From: Bog-756 sp963704615 | GTDB taxonomy: Bacteria > Actinomycetota > Acidimicrobiia > Acidimicrobiales > RAAP-2 | Length of the DNA stretch: 64,000 nt | Assembly (NCBI GenBank): GCA_963704615.1 | Contig: OY969923.1 | Span: 124,001 to 188,000 of the forward strand | Direction of reading: 5' to 3' | Notes under the pieces: model-generated | Told to the model about the DNA's origin: nothing | The model's database searches: none | Seen by the model: only the letters and a program-made list of their open reading frames with translations | Position numbers and translations under genes: made by a program | In this document: in pieces, positions 16,822 through 24,418 of the stretch | How positions within the stretch are numbered: position 1 is the first letter of the stretch | Layout of the letters: each line of letters begins with the position of its first letter

Positions 16822-19155
16822 TCAAATCAGGGAGGACTTACGCCGCTCCCGAGCGAAGAGACCGGCCGAGGCAGCCAGATCCACCTCGACCTGCTTCTGC
16901 CCCTCGAGCAACTCGTTCGCCCACAACATGTGCAGCAAGGCGCGCAACTGGTCCTGTCGGCGTCGGGCGCGAGCGTCCTCGAACGCCGTCCGCAGCACGT
17001 CATGCAAGGTCTCCGCGCCAGCCGGGAGCGGATCGAGCGAGCTGCGCCGGTTGGAGAGCAATTCGGCGAACTCCTCGTACCAGCGGTGACTGGCCGCGTA
17101 GGAATCGCGCAGAACTGCTCCGGCGATGGCGACAGATTCGAGCTGGGCCTGACCGCGCTCGGTCGTGGTTGCGGGCAGTGCGCTCAGCATGTACGCCGCC
17201 AGGCGGAGGCGATTGGACCCGGTGAACAGGCCGGCGATCGTCTCGACCGGGGCCACCTTCGCCCCCTGCTCGGCCAGAAATTGACGATAGGCGTCGTCCA
17301 GCCGTAGGTAGGCACTGTGCGCAGACCGCTGCGCGGTGACAGTGTCGACCGGGCGGGTGGCCGAGGTCAACCGGTCCACCGCGTCGCCGAGGTAGCCCGA
17401 GCTAGTCACGAAGGCATCGGCGAGGGCACGTCCGAGCGCGGCGGTGGCGCCGCGGGGCCAGAACAAAAGGCCAACGACGACGCTCACTCCGCACCCGATG
17501 GCCACGTCCTCGATTCTGGTGAGACCGACCCTCCAACCGACAGGACTGATGATGTTGAACAGGATGACGACCACCACCGTGAAGCCGGCCTGTCCGGCGG
17601 CGAACGAGATCATCGACGGGGCCACCCCTGATACCAGCACCGCTAATGGCAGGAGAACCCACAACAGGACCGAGTGGTTGGCGACACCGATCATGACGGC
17701 CGAGCCCACCACGACGCCGACAGCCGTGCCCCCGACGGCGCGTAAGGCGGTGGCACCGGTCGACAGGGCATTGGATCGCAGTACTGACAAGGTGCCCAGC
17801 ACCACCCAAAATCCGTGCTCGACGTCGGTCATCTCGACGACTGCTACGGCCAGAGCTAGCCCCGCCGCACCGCGAACGGCGTTGCGGAACCACACCGAGT
17901 GAAAGGAGAGGTGCGAGGCGAGACTGCGCCAGACCATCCGTCGGGAAGGATCGTCGATCGGGCCAATCCGGCGATCACCGACGGCCTGGGCCCCGACTCC
18001 CTCGAGCACGGCGTCGGCCATCATCTCTGTGGAAATGCCCAAAGCCCGGGCGTGGAAGTTGGGGTCCAGAGTGAACGCGATCTCCTGGTCGTCATCTTCT
18101 CCTCGCTCGGTTCCGCCCACCGATACCGAAGTTGGCGCATCGGGGACGGGAACCGGGTCGGTGAGTAGGGACAGCTCGGTGGTGAGCTCGGTGGTAATCA
18201 GCTGGTCGAGGTGTTGGATCGATTCTTGGAGGGCCCGGGCCATTGCCGGATCGTCGACCGGATGGGCACGATCGTCGGAGACCAGCGAAGCGCATCTGGT
18301 CAGAGTCTCGGCCACCGCCACCAGGACCGGACGGGTGACCGACCCGTCGAGGGGCTGATCCTGGTTGGCCAGCCCGGCATTGCCGGCGACCCACTCGATC
18401 CGCCCCACCAGCTTGGACAGGGCGACCGCCCCCGCACCAGAGCCCGTGGCCGGATACGGCGTCCCCCGGAACTCCTTGCGAAGCTGTGTCATCGCCGACG
18501 TCACCGCGGCTCTGGCCTCGGGGTCGGAACGGTGCTCGGCGCTGGCCGCCACCAGCCGACCAATGGCCGACATGGTGGCCGACAGGCGAGAGCGCAGGCT
18601 GTCATGCCAGGGGGTGGGCCAGACCAGCATGCAAGCCGAGATGCTGAACGCGCCGGCGAAGGCCCAGCCCACCAAGCGTGGTCCGATGGCGGCGGTCGGC
18701 TGGGCGACGGCCACCGACAGCACGAAGGTCAGCAGTGCCGCCCTCGACGCGGTGGCGGCCTGCGGCGAGACGATCCCGACAAACAGCACGCCAAATCCCA
18801 CGACCGCCATCACCACAACCGCGGCGACCTTGTGGGTCGAGGCCACCGTCCCGAGCGCGATGAAGCCGGCGCCGACGGCGAAGAGCACCGCGTACGAGAA
18901 CAGACGGGTGCGAGGACGGCCTTCGAAGTCCACCAGCAACAGAAGGGCGAAGGCCCCGAACGCGCCGAACAGGCTCACTTGTGGATTGGTGAAGAGGAGA
19001 TGGGTGATGCCGAACACCGCGGGCATGACGACGGCGGCCCGAATCGACCGTTTGATGGCCAGGAGCCCGGGGTCCTTCCTCCTGATCCAGTCGATGACGT
19101 CAGACCAGCCGCGGCGGAACTCGCCGGCAGGACGTGCGGTGGTGACCTCGGTCAC
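16822..19155 (-). CDS. FUSC-family membrane protein (aromatic acid exporter-like)
   Basis: Protein of 777 residues from GTG 19155. It has two hydrophobic bundles of five to six helices (about 40-190 and 415-555), each followed by a soluble helical region; this is the duplicated layout of FUSC/AaeB-type proteins. The second bundle has GFWVVLGTLSVLRSNALSTG, a conserved FUSC motif, and ends in a VVGLLFWPRG turn. Known relatives export aromatic carboxylic acids or have unknown roles. It sits 37 bp after the alcohol dehydrogenase gene and before the hydroxyacid oxidase, so export of a toxic acid intermediate is a reasonable inference. Confidence 0.8.
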   Translation of the reverse strand: MTEVTTARPAGEFRRGWSDVIDWIRRKDPGLLAIKRSIRAAVVMPAVFGITHLLFTNPQVSLFGAFGAFALLLLVDFEGRPRTRLFSYAVLFAVGAGFIALGTVASTHKVAAVVVMAVVGFGVLFVGIVSPQAATASRAALLTFVLSVAVAQPTAAIGPRLVGWAFAGAFSISACMLVWPTPWHDSLRSRLSATMSAIGRLVAASAEHRSDPEARAAVTSAMTQLRKEFRGTPYPATGSGAGAVALSKLVGRIEWVAGNAGLANQDQPLDGSVTRPVLVAVAETLTRCASLVSDDRAHPVDDPAMARALQESIQHLDQLITTELTTELSLLTDPVPVPDAPTSVSVGGTERGEDDDQEIAFTLDPNFHARALGISTEMMADAVLEGVGAQAVGDRRIGPIDDPSRRMVWRSLASHLSFHSVWFRNAVRGAAGLALAVAVVEMTDVEHGFWVVLGTLSVLRSNALSTGATALRAVGGTAVGVVVGSAVMIGVANHSVLLWVLLPLAVLVSGVAPSMISFAAGQAGFTVVVVILFNIISPVGWRVGLTRIEDVAIGCGVSVVVGLLFWPRGATAALGRALADAFVTSSGYLGDAVDRLTSATRPVDTVTAQRSAHSAYLRLDDAYRQFLAEQGAKVAPVETIAGLFTGSNRLRLAAYMLSALPATTTERGQAQLESVAIAGAVLRDSYAASHRWYEEFAELLSNRRSSLDPLPAGAETLHDVLRTAFEDARARRRQDQLRALLHMLWANELLEGQKQVEVDLAASAGLFARERRKSSLI

Positions 19156-19192
19156 CGGATCCGGTCACTCCGTCCACGGACCCGGTTTGGGA

Positions 19193-20305
19193 TCATTCGA
19201 GGACCACCACTCCTCGAATGTTGCGGCCCTCGCGCATGTCTCGGAAGGCTTCATTGATCTGGCCGAGAGGATAGGTGCGGGTCACCATGCCATCCAAGTC
19301 GAGGAGTCTGTCCCGATACAGATCGAGCAGCCGCACCGCGTCCACGCCCGGGTTGGACGACCCGAAGATCGACCCGACCAGTTCCTTCTCCATGGTGAGC
19401 AGGTCGATCATGCTCATCGTCACCGCCATCTCGGTCCAGGGGTGCACGTTGGTGACGACCACCCGACCCCGCTTGGCCGTCAGAGCCATGATCGAGGCCA
19501 TCCATTCACCGTGCCCGACCGACATGGTGCAGACGACCCGGTTGCACATCCTCCCCGCAGTGACTTCCTGGATGAGCGGGAAGGCTTCCTCGATGCCGGT
19601 GGCGACATGGGTGGCGCCGAAGACCAGGGCCATCTCGCGCTTGAACTCGACGGGATCGATGGCAAAGATCCGGCGGGCTCCGGCCAGCCGTGCTCCCTGC
19701 ACGGCGGCCGATCCGACGCCGCCGACACCGATAATCGCCACATCCTCGCCCGGCTGCACCTGCGCCCGGTGAACCGCCGATCCCCAACCGGTACTCACTC
19801 CGCACGCAACCAGACAGGCTCTGTCGAGGGGTAGGTCGTCGTCGATCTTGATGAACGACGCCTCGTGGCTCACGGTGTAGTGGGCGAATGTGCCGAGCAT
19901 GCAGAACACCCGCAGGTCCTGACCCCGTGCGTGATGGCGGGCCGTCTTGTCACCGACCTGCCACCCGTCTGCGATGTGCATGCCCATGTCGCAGAGGTTC
20001 TGATGGCCGCCCACGCACGATGGACACCGCCCACAGGGCGGGAGGAAGCTGGTGACCACGTGGTCACCGGGGGCCAACGAGGTCACACCGGGTCCGATCG
20101 CCTCTACTACCCCGGCGCCTTCGTGACCGCCGATCATGGGCCCGAAGAAGGGAATGTCGCCGGTGACGAAGTGCTCATCGGAGTGGCACACACCCGTCGC
20201 CACCAGTCGCACCAGCGCTTCACGCTCTTTGGGCTGATCGAGCTCGATGGTCTCAACCTCCCATTTGGCGCCCGGTTCCCAGAGCACCGCAGCCTGTGTC
20301 TTCAC
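19193..20305 (-). CDS. NDMA-dependent-type zinc alcohol dehydrogenase
   Basis: Protein of 370 residues from GTG 20305 with GGAGGAGG directly upstream; upstream in-frame codons are rejected on that basis. Catalytic zinc ligands are C40 and H61-E62 plus a Cys in LVACGVSTGWG. Structural zinc cysteines are C91, C94, C97 and C105. The Rossmann motif is IGVGGVGSAAVQGA, then the ribose-binding FAIDPVEFKREMA. Length and the FGPMIGGHEGAG and MCNRVVCT segments fit the group III, tightly NAD-bound N,N-dimethyl-4-nitrosoaniline-dependent enzymes of actinobacteria. It would oxidise an alcohol made by the P450 two genes upstream. Confidence 0.88.
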   Translation of the reverse strand: MKTQAAVLWEPGAKWEVETIELDQPKEREALVRLVATGVCHSDEHFVTGDIPFFGPMIGGHEGAGVVEAIGPGVTSLAPGDHVVTSFLPPCGRCPSCVGGHQNLCDMGMHIADGWQVGDKTARHHARGQDLRVFCMLGTFAHYTVSHEASFIKIDDDLPLDRACLVACGVSTGWGSAVHRAQVQPGEDVAIIGVGGVGSAAVQGARLAGARRIFAIDPVEFKREMALVFGATHVATGIEEAFPLIQEVTAGRMCNRVVCTMSVGHGEWMASIMALTAKRGRVVVTNVHPWTEMAVTMSMIDLLTMEKELVGSIFGSSNPGVDAVRLLDLYRDRLLDLDGMVTRTYPLGQINEAFRDMREGRNIRGVVVLE

Positions 20306-20452
20306 CCCTCCTCCACTCTCGACCCGGTCATGGGCGCGGGGATCTTCGGGCCCGGTGAACGTGCGTTCGGCGCGACGTCCTGGTCCGAACTGACCATCAG
20401 TCGAGCTCACCAACCCAACCCATCGCCCCTGGGTCTGGTTCCGAGGCGGCCG

Positions 20453-20662
20453 TCATGATCCGGCGTCGTCGCCGGCCGGGACGGTGATTGCGGCAGTCGG
20501 ACAGTTCTCGGCGGCCAGACGGACAGCATCCTCCGACCCCGACGGATCACCGATGACGACGGCAATACCGTCATCGTCCAGGTCGAAGACCCCCGGCGCC
20601 CAGTAGGAACAGTTTCCCGAGCCCATGCAGATCTGCCTGTCGATAGCGATCGCCAGGGTCAT
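20453..20662 (-). CDS. Small ferredoxin, P450 redox partner
   Basis: Protein of 69 residues. Cluster cysteines are C12 and C18 in CMGSGNC and C54 in ENCPTAAI, a CxxXxxC...CP arrangement with Ser at the middle X. This is the single-cluster ferredoxin type found beside bacterial P450s, where the X position varies and the cluster is often [3Fe-4S]. It lies 58 bp after the P450 gene and before the alcohol dehydrogenase gene, which supports electron delivery to that P450. No ferredoxin reductase gene is visible in the window. Confidence 0.88.
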   Translation of the reverse strand: MTLAIAIDRQICMGSGNCSYWAPGVFDLDDDGIAVVIGDPSGSEDAVRLAAENCPTAAITVPAGDDAGS

Positions 20663-20720
20663 GACGTGGTTGTGTCGGGACAAGTCGACCTCCGCGGGAG
20701 ACGGGGCCGAGCATCGATGT

Positions 20721-21908
20721 TCATCGAGCCGCAAAAACCAGGGGGAGATGATCCGCCTGGCGGATACCTGGCGAGAAGTGGACATCGGCGCCCTCGGCAA
20801 CCCAATAGTCGGGGATCCGGTTGTGGAATTCCTGTAGGGCGATCCGCAATTCCAACCGGGCCAAGTGCGCCCCCAGGCAGAGATGATGACTGGCACCGAA
20901 AGCCAGGTGACGATTGGGGCTGCGCTCGAAGTCGATGGAGGAACCGAATTCCTCCTCGTCGCCATTCGCTGCCCCCAGGACCAGCAGCACCCGATCGCCG
21001 GGGGCCAGGGTGACGCCTCCGAGCTCGACCTCTTCGGCCACGGCCCGGGGCACCACCATCACCGGCGTCAGCCAGCGGAGCATCTCCTCGACGGCACCGG
21101 GAATGCATTCGGGGTCGTCGGCGATGCGCCGCCTCTCATCGGGGTGATCGGCCAGGTAGGTGATCATGCAGTCAAGGGTGGCTGTGACGGTGTCGAGACC
21201 GCCGAGGAGAAGAAGGTGAGCCATACCCAACAGCTCGGTCTCGCTCAAGGGTTCGTCATTCATTTCGGCGTGGACCAGCCGCGACAGCAACGTGTCGTCG
21301 GGATGGCGGCGGCGTTCCTCGATCGCCGACCGGAAGTACTCACTGATCGCCCGGGCGGTGTCCAGACGGATGCGCTCAGCTCCCTCGAAGTCCCCGGGTT
21401 CCACCGCGGGACGAATGCTGTCGTCGCGCCATTGCAAGAACATCGGCAGATCAGAGCGGGGAAGTCCCATCAAGGCCAAAAAGATGCCCGAGGGCAACGG
21501 GGTCGAGAAGTCCTCGTGGAAGTCACAGGAGCCGCGATCCACGAATCCATCGATGAGACTGTTCACGACCTCGTGTACGTCGGGCTCGAGCCGCTCGATC
21601 TCTCGGGGCACGAACTGGGGATTGAGAAGGCGCCGGTACGCCGTGTGCTGGGGCGGATCGACTTCAACCGGGATGAGGGGCTGCTCGCCCAGGGCAATGG
21701 TCCCACCCGAGGAACTGAACAGCTCGGGATGCCGCAGAGCGAAAAGCACGTCCGAATACCGCGAGATGAACACGGCCGGTGTTCCACCCAGGTCCGTGCG
21801 GGCCACCGGACATTCGCCCCGGAGCCGCGCATAGGCGGGGTGCGGATCGTCGGTCGCCTCGGGGGAGAAAAGGATGTCGCTCAGCGGCATCTCTCCGGTA
21901 TCGGTCAT
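20721..21908 (-). CDS. Cytochrome P450
   Basis: Protein of 395 residues from ATG 21908 with GGGAGGG before it. The I-helix oxygen motif is LLLGGLDTVTAT, the K-helix ExxR is EEMLR, and the haem loop is FGASHHLCLGAHLARLE, with the haem-ligating Cys at 344. The length and the absence of a membrane anchor fit a soluble class I bacterial P450. It is followed by its own ferredoxin and by an alcohol dehydrogenase, and preceded by an acyl-CoA ligase, so hydroxylation of an acid or of its CoA-related derivative is likely. Confidence 0.93.
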   Translation of the reverse strand: MTDTGEMPLSDILFSPEATDDPHPAYARLRGECPVARTDLGGTPAVFISRYSDVLFALRHPELFSSSGGTIALGEQPLIPVEVDPPQHTAYRRLLNPQFVPREIERLEPDVHEVVNSLIDGFVDRGSCDFHEDFSTPLPSGIFLALMGLPRSDLPMFLQWRDDSIRPAVEPGDFEGAERIRLDTARAISEYFRSAIEERRRHPDDTLLSRLVHAEMNDEPLSETELLGMAHLLLLGGLDTVTATLDCMITYLADHPDERRRIADDPECIPGAVEEMLRWLTPVMVVPRAVAEEVELGGVTLAPGDRVLLVLGAANGDEEEFGSSIDFERSPNRHLAFGASHHLCLGAHLARLELRIALQEFHNRIPDYWVAEGADVHFSPGIRQADHLPLVFAAR

Positions 21909-22103
21909 GGCCCTCCCCAGTCTGGTTCCGACCGCGGAGCCTCCGGATAGGACTCGACCGCGGCTCGGAACCCTCATAGGCAGAATGGCACGGGCGGATC
22001 CGTCCCGCAACCACGACGTCAGCCGATCGCTTCGACAACAATCCCAAATTCCGAACAGAATGGTGCGCGAGGGTGGCAACGCCGACAGCAGCCCGCAGGG
22101 TCC

Positions 22104-23657
22104 TCAGACGATGCGTGACCTCTGGTCACCCCAGTAACGGTCCCGCAGGAGCCTCTTGTACAGCTTGCCGGTCGGAAGTCGCGGCAGTTCGTCCTGGAAG
22201 TCGATGGAGCGGGGACACTTGAAGTGGGCGAGGTGCTCCCGGCAGTAGGAGATCAGCTCGCGCTCGAGGTCGTCGCCGGGCTCTGCCCCGGGCACCGGCT
22301 GGATGACCGCCTTGACCACCTCGCCGAGGTCCTCGTCCGGCACTCCGATCACCGCCGCATCCATCACCTTGGGATGGGCGACGAGCAGGTTTTCGGTCTC
22401 CTGAGGGTAGATGTTGATTCCCCCCGAGATGATCATGTGCGTCTTGCGATCGGTCAGGTAGAGGTACCCGTCGCCGTCGAGGTAGCCAACGTCGCCCACC
22501 GTGCTGGAACTTCCGTCCGGGGTGCGGGATTCGGCCGTCTTGGCCGGATCGTTGAAGTACTCGAAGTTGGTGGAACCCCGAAACCACACCGTTCCTGCCG
22601 TCCCCGTCGGGCACGGCTGTCCCGCGTCGTCGAGGATGAGCACTTCACCCACGACGGCCCGGCCGACCGTACCCTTGTGGGCCAGCCAGTCCTTCGAGTT
22701 GCAGAAGGTACAGCCGTTTCCTTCGGTGGCGGCGTAGTACTCGATGATGATCGGACCGAGCCAGTCGATCATCTGTTCCTTGACGGGCACCGGGCAGGGG
22801 GCGGCGGCATGGATGACCACCTCGAGGGACGACACGTCCGCGGCCTCGCGGACCTGTGTCGGTAGCTTGAGCAACCGCGAGAACATCGTCGGCACCACCT
22901 GTGAATGGGTCACCCGATACCGGCCAACTAGATCGACGAACTGGGCCGGGTCGAAGTGCTCCATCACCACGGAGGTGGCCCCCACCCGGAGAGCCAGTGC
23001 CACGCTGGCCTGTGGCGCTGAGTGGTACAGGGGCGCCGGAGAGAGATAGACCATCCCTTCCCGGTAGCGCCACAGCGCCCCCAGTCCGGCAAGCAGGGCC
23101 GTGTTCTCGCTGGGACCGATGTCGGGAAGCCGGCGGAAGATCCCCTTGGGGCGCCCGGTGGTGCCCGAGGAGTACAGCATGGGAATGCCCAGCTGCTCAT
23201 CGGAAATCGGGTCGGCCGGATAGGGGGCGATCGCCTCCTCCCAACTCTCGAAGGTCGCCCCGGGATCCCCGTCGGACCCCACCATCAACCACCGCTCGAC
23301 GTTCGGGCACAGTGCGGGAAGTGCGGAGGCCACCTCGGCCTTGGCCGCCGAGGTCATCACGATCCGGGCTTCCGAGTCGTTGATGATGTAGGCGACCTCC
23401 TCGGACGACAGATAGGAGTTCACGCAGGTGTAGTAGAGGCCGGTCCGCTCGGCCCCGCCCTCGCACATCAGCATGCGGGGGTCGTTGTCCATGAATATCG
23501 CCATGTGGTCGCCGCGGCGCATGCCGGTGTCACGAAGCAGATGTGCCGCCCGGTTGGCGGCAGCCTCGTAGGCGGCGAAGGTCACCACCTCCCCGCTGGT
23601 CCCCATCACGATCGCCGGCTTGTCGGGCTCGGCGATGGCGTGCTCGGCCGCGTACAT
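22104..23657 (-). CDS. Acyl-CoA synthetase, AMP-binding (FadD-like)
   Basis: Protein of 517 residues from ATG 23657. The AMP/ATP P-loop is YSSGTTGRPKG (162-172), the adenine motif is IEYYAATEGNG, and the hinge/C-terminal signatures are GDVGYLDGDGYLYLTDRKTHMIISGGINIYPQE and LPTGKLYKRLLR. It activates a carboxylate as its CoA thioester through an acyl-adenylate. It is the first gene of the leftward run that includes P450, ferredoxin and alcohol dehydrogenase. A 195-bp gap separates it from the P450 gene, so a second promoter there is possible. Confidence 0.92.
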   Translation of the reverse strand: MYAAEHAIAEPDKPAIVMGTSGEVVTFAAYEAAANRAAHLLRDTGMRRGDHMAIFMDNDPRMLMCEGGAERTGLYYTCVNSYLSSEEVAYIINDSEARIVMTSAAKAEVASALPALCPNVERWLMVGSDGDPGATFESWEEAIAPYPADPISDEQLGIPMLYSSGTTGRPKGIFRRLPDIGPSENTALLAGLGALWRYREGMVYLSPAPLYHSAPQASVALALRVGATSVVMEHFDPAQFVDLVGRYRVTHSQVVPTMFSRLLKLPTQVREAADVSSLEVVIHAAAPCPVPVKEQMIDWLGPIIIEYYAATEGNGCTFCNSKDWLAHKGTVGRAVVGEVLILDDAGQPCPTGTAGTVWFRGSTNFEYFNDPAKTAESRTPDGSSSTVGDVGYLDGDGYLYLTDRKTHMIISGGINIYPQETENLLVAHPKVMDAAVIGVPDEDLGEVVKAVIQPVPGAEPGDDLERELISYCREHLAHFKCPRSIDFQDELPRLPTGKLYKRLLRDRYWGDQRSRIV

Positions 23658-23785
23658 GACTGCAAGGTAGCCCGTCAGGCACCGGCGATCCGGTCCGACG
23701 CCGACCCCCGAGCCCACAGGGTTCGATCGCCGGGCAGGCGGGTACGTCTTCGGCTGAACGAGGTCCTTCGGTCCGGAAGGCAGCC

Positions 23786-24366
23786 ATGGACATCGCCGTC
23801 ATCGGCACCGGATTCATCGGCACCATCCTGGGGAGGTCGTTGGCCGAATCGGGCCACCATGTCGTTTTCGGATCCCGCCACCCGGAACAGCACGAGACAG
23901 CCGCCGGATCGACGGCCTCGGTTGCTTCGATCGCCGACGCTCTGGCTTCCGCGGAGGTGGTCATCCCGGCCATGCCGTCAACCGCGGTGGCCGAACTGGC
24001 CGCCAACTTCCGCGACGAGCTGGACGGCAAGTTGGTCATGGACGCCACCAACAAGATGGGCGAGCCCGTGTCCAACAGCAGGGCGGCGCTGCCGGCTGGC
24101 GTGCGCTACGCCGGGCTTCCAATTCCGTCGGCGGCGAGAACATGGCGGACCCGATGTTCCGGGACGGGCGTGCGGACATGTTCTTCTCTGCCCCCGAGGC
24201 CGACCGGGCCACCGTCGAAGCCGTCATCGAAGGGGTCGGACTGCGACCGGTGTACGTGGGCGCTGATGAAGAGGCACTCATCGACTGCCTCTTACATCTC
24301 TGGATCGCTCTCGCCGTCAATCAGGGTCGGGGTCGGCGACTGGCATTTCGCCTCCTCGAGGAGTGA
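23786..24366 (+). pseudogene. F420/NADP oxidoreductase-like gene broken by a one-base frameshift
   Basis: The first part (MDIAVIGTGFIGTILGRSLA, a Rossmann GxGxxG start, to PAGVRYA) matches NADPH:F420 oxidoreductase / NADP-binding PF03807 proteins. After about 24111 the same frame turns into unrelated residues. The -1 frame then reads ASNSVGGENMADPMF and continues to LLEE-stop at 24366, which matches the expected AFNxVGGE continuation. Adding one base in the ccggg run at 24111-24115 restores one protein of about 193 residues. It is either a recent pseudogene, a sequencing error or, less likely, programmed frameshifting. It is divergent from the acyl-CoA synthetase gene. Confidence 0.85.
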
Positions 24367-24418
24367 ATCGACCACGGCTCGGCCGGTCCACCCGGGACTC
24401 GCCGGCGATCGTTCCGGA

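Noticed and set aside
15456..17225. A rightward frame of 589 codons
   Set aside because: It is the complement of the FAD oxidase and FUSC genes, which have clear motifs.
24111..24115. Programmed frameshift in the oxidoreductase gene
   Set aside because: No slippery heptamer or downstream structure is evident, and the family is not known to use recoding; mutation or sequencing error is simpler.
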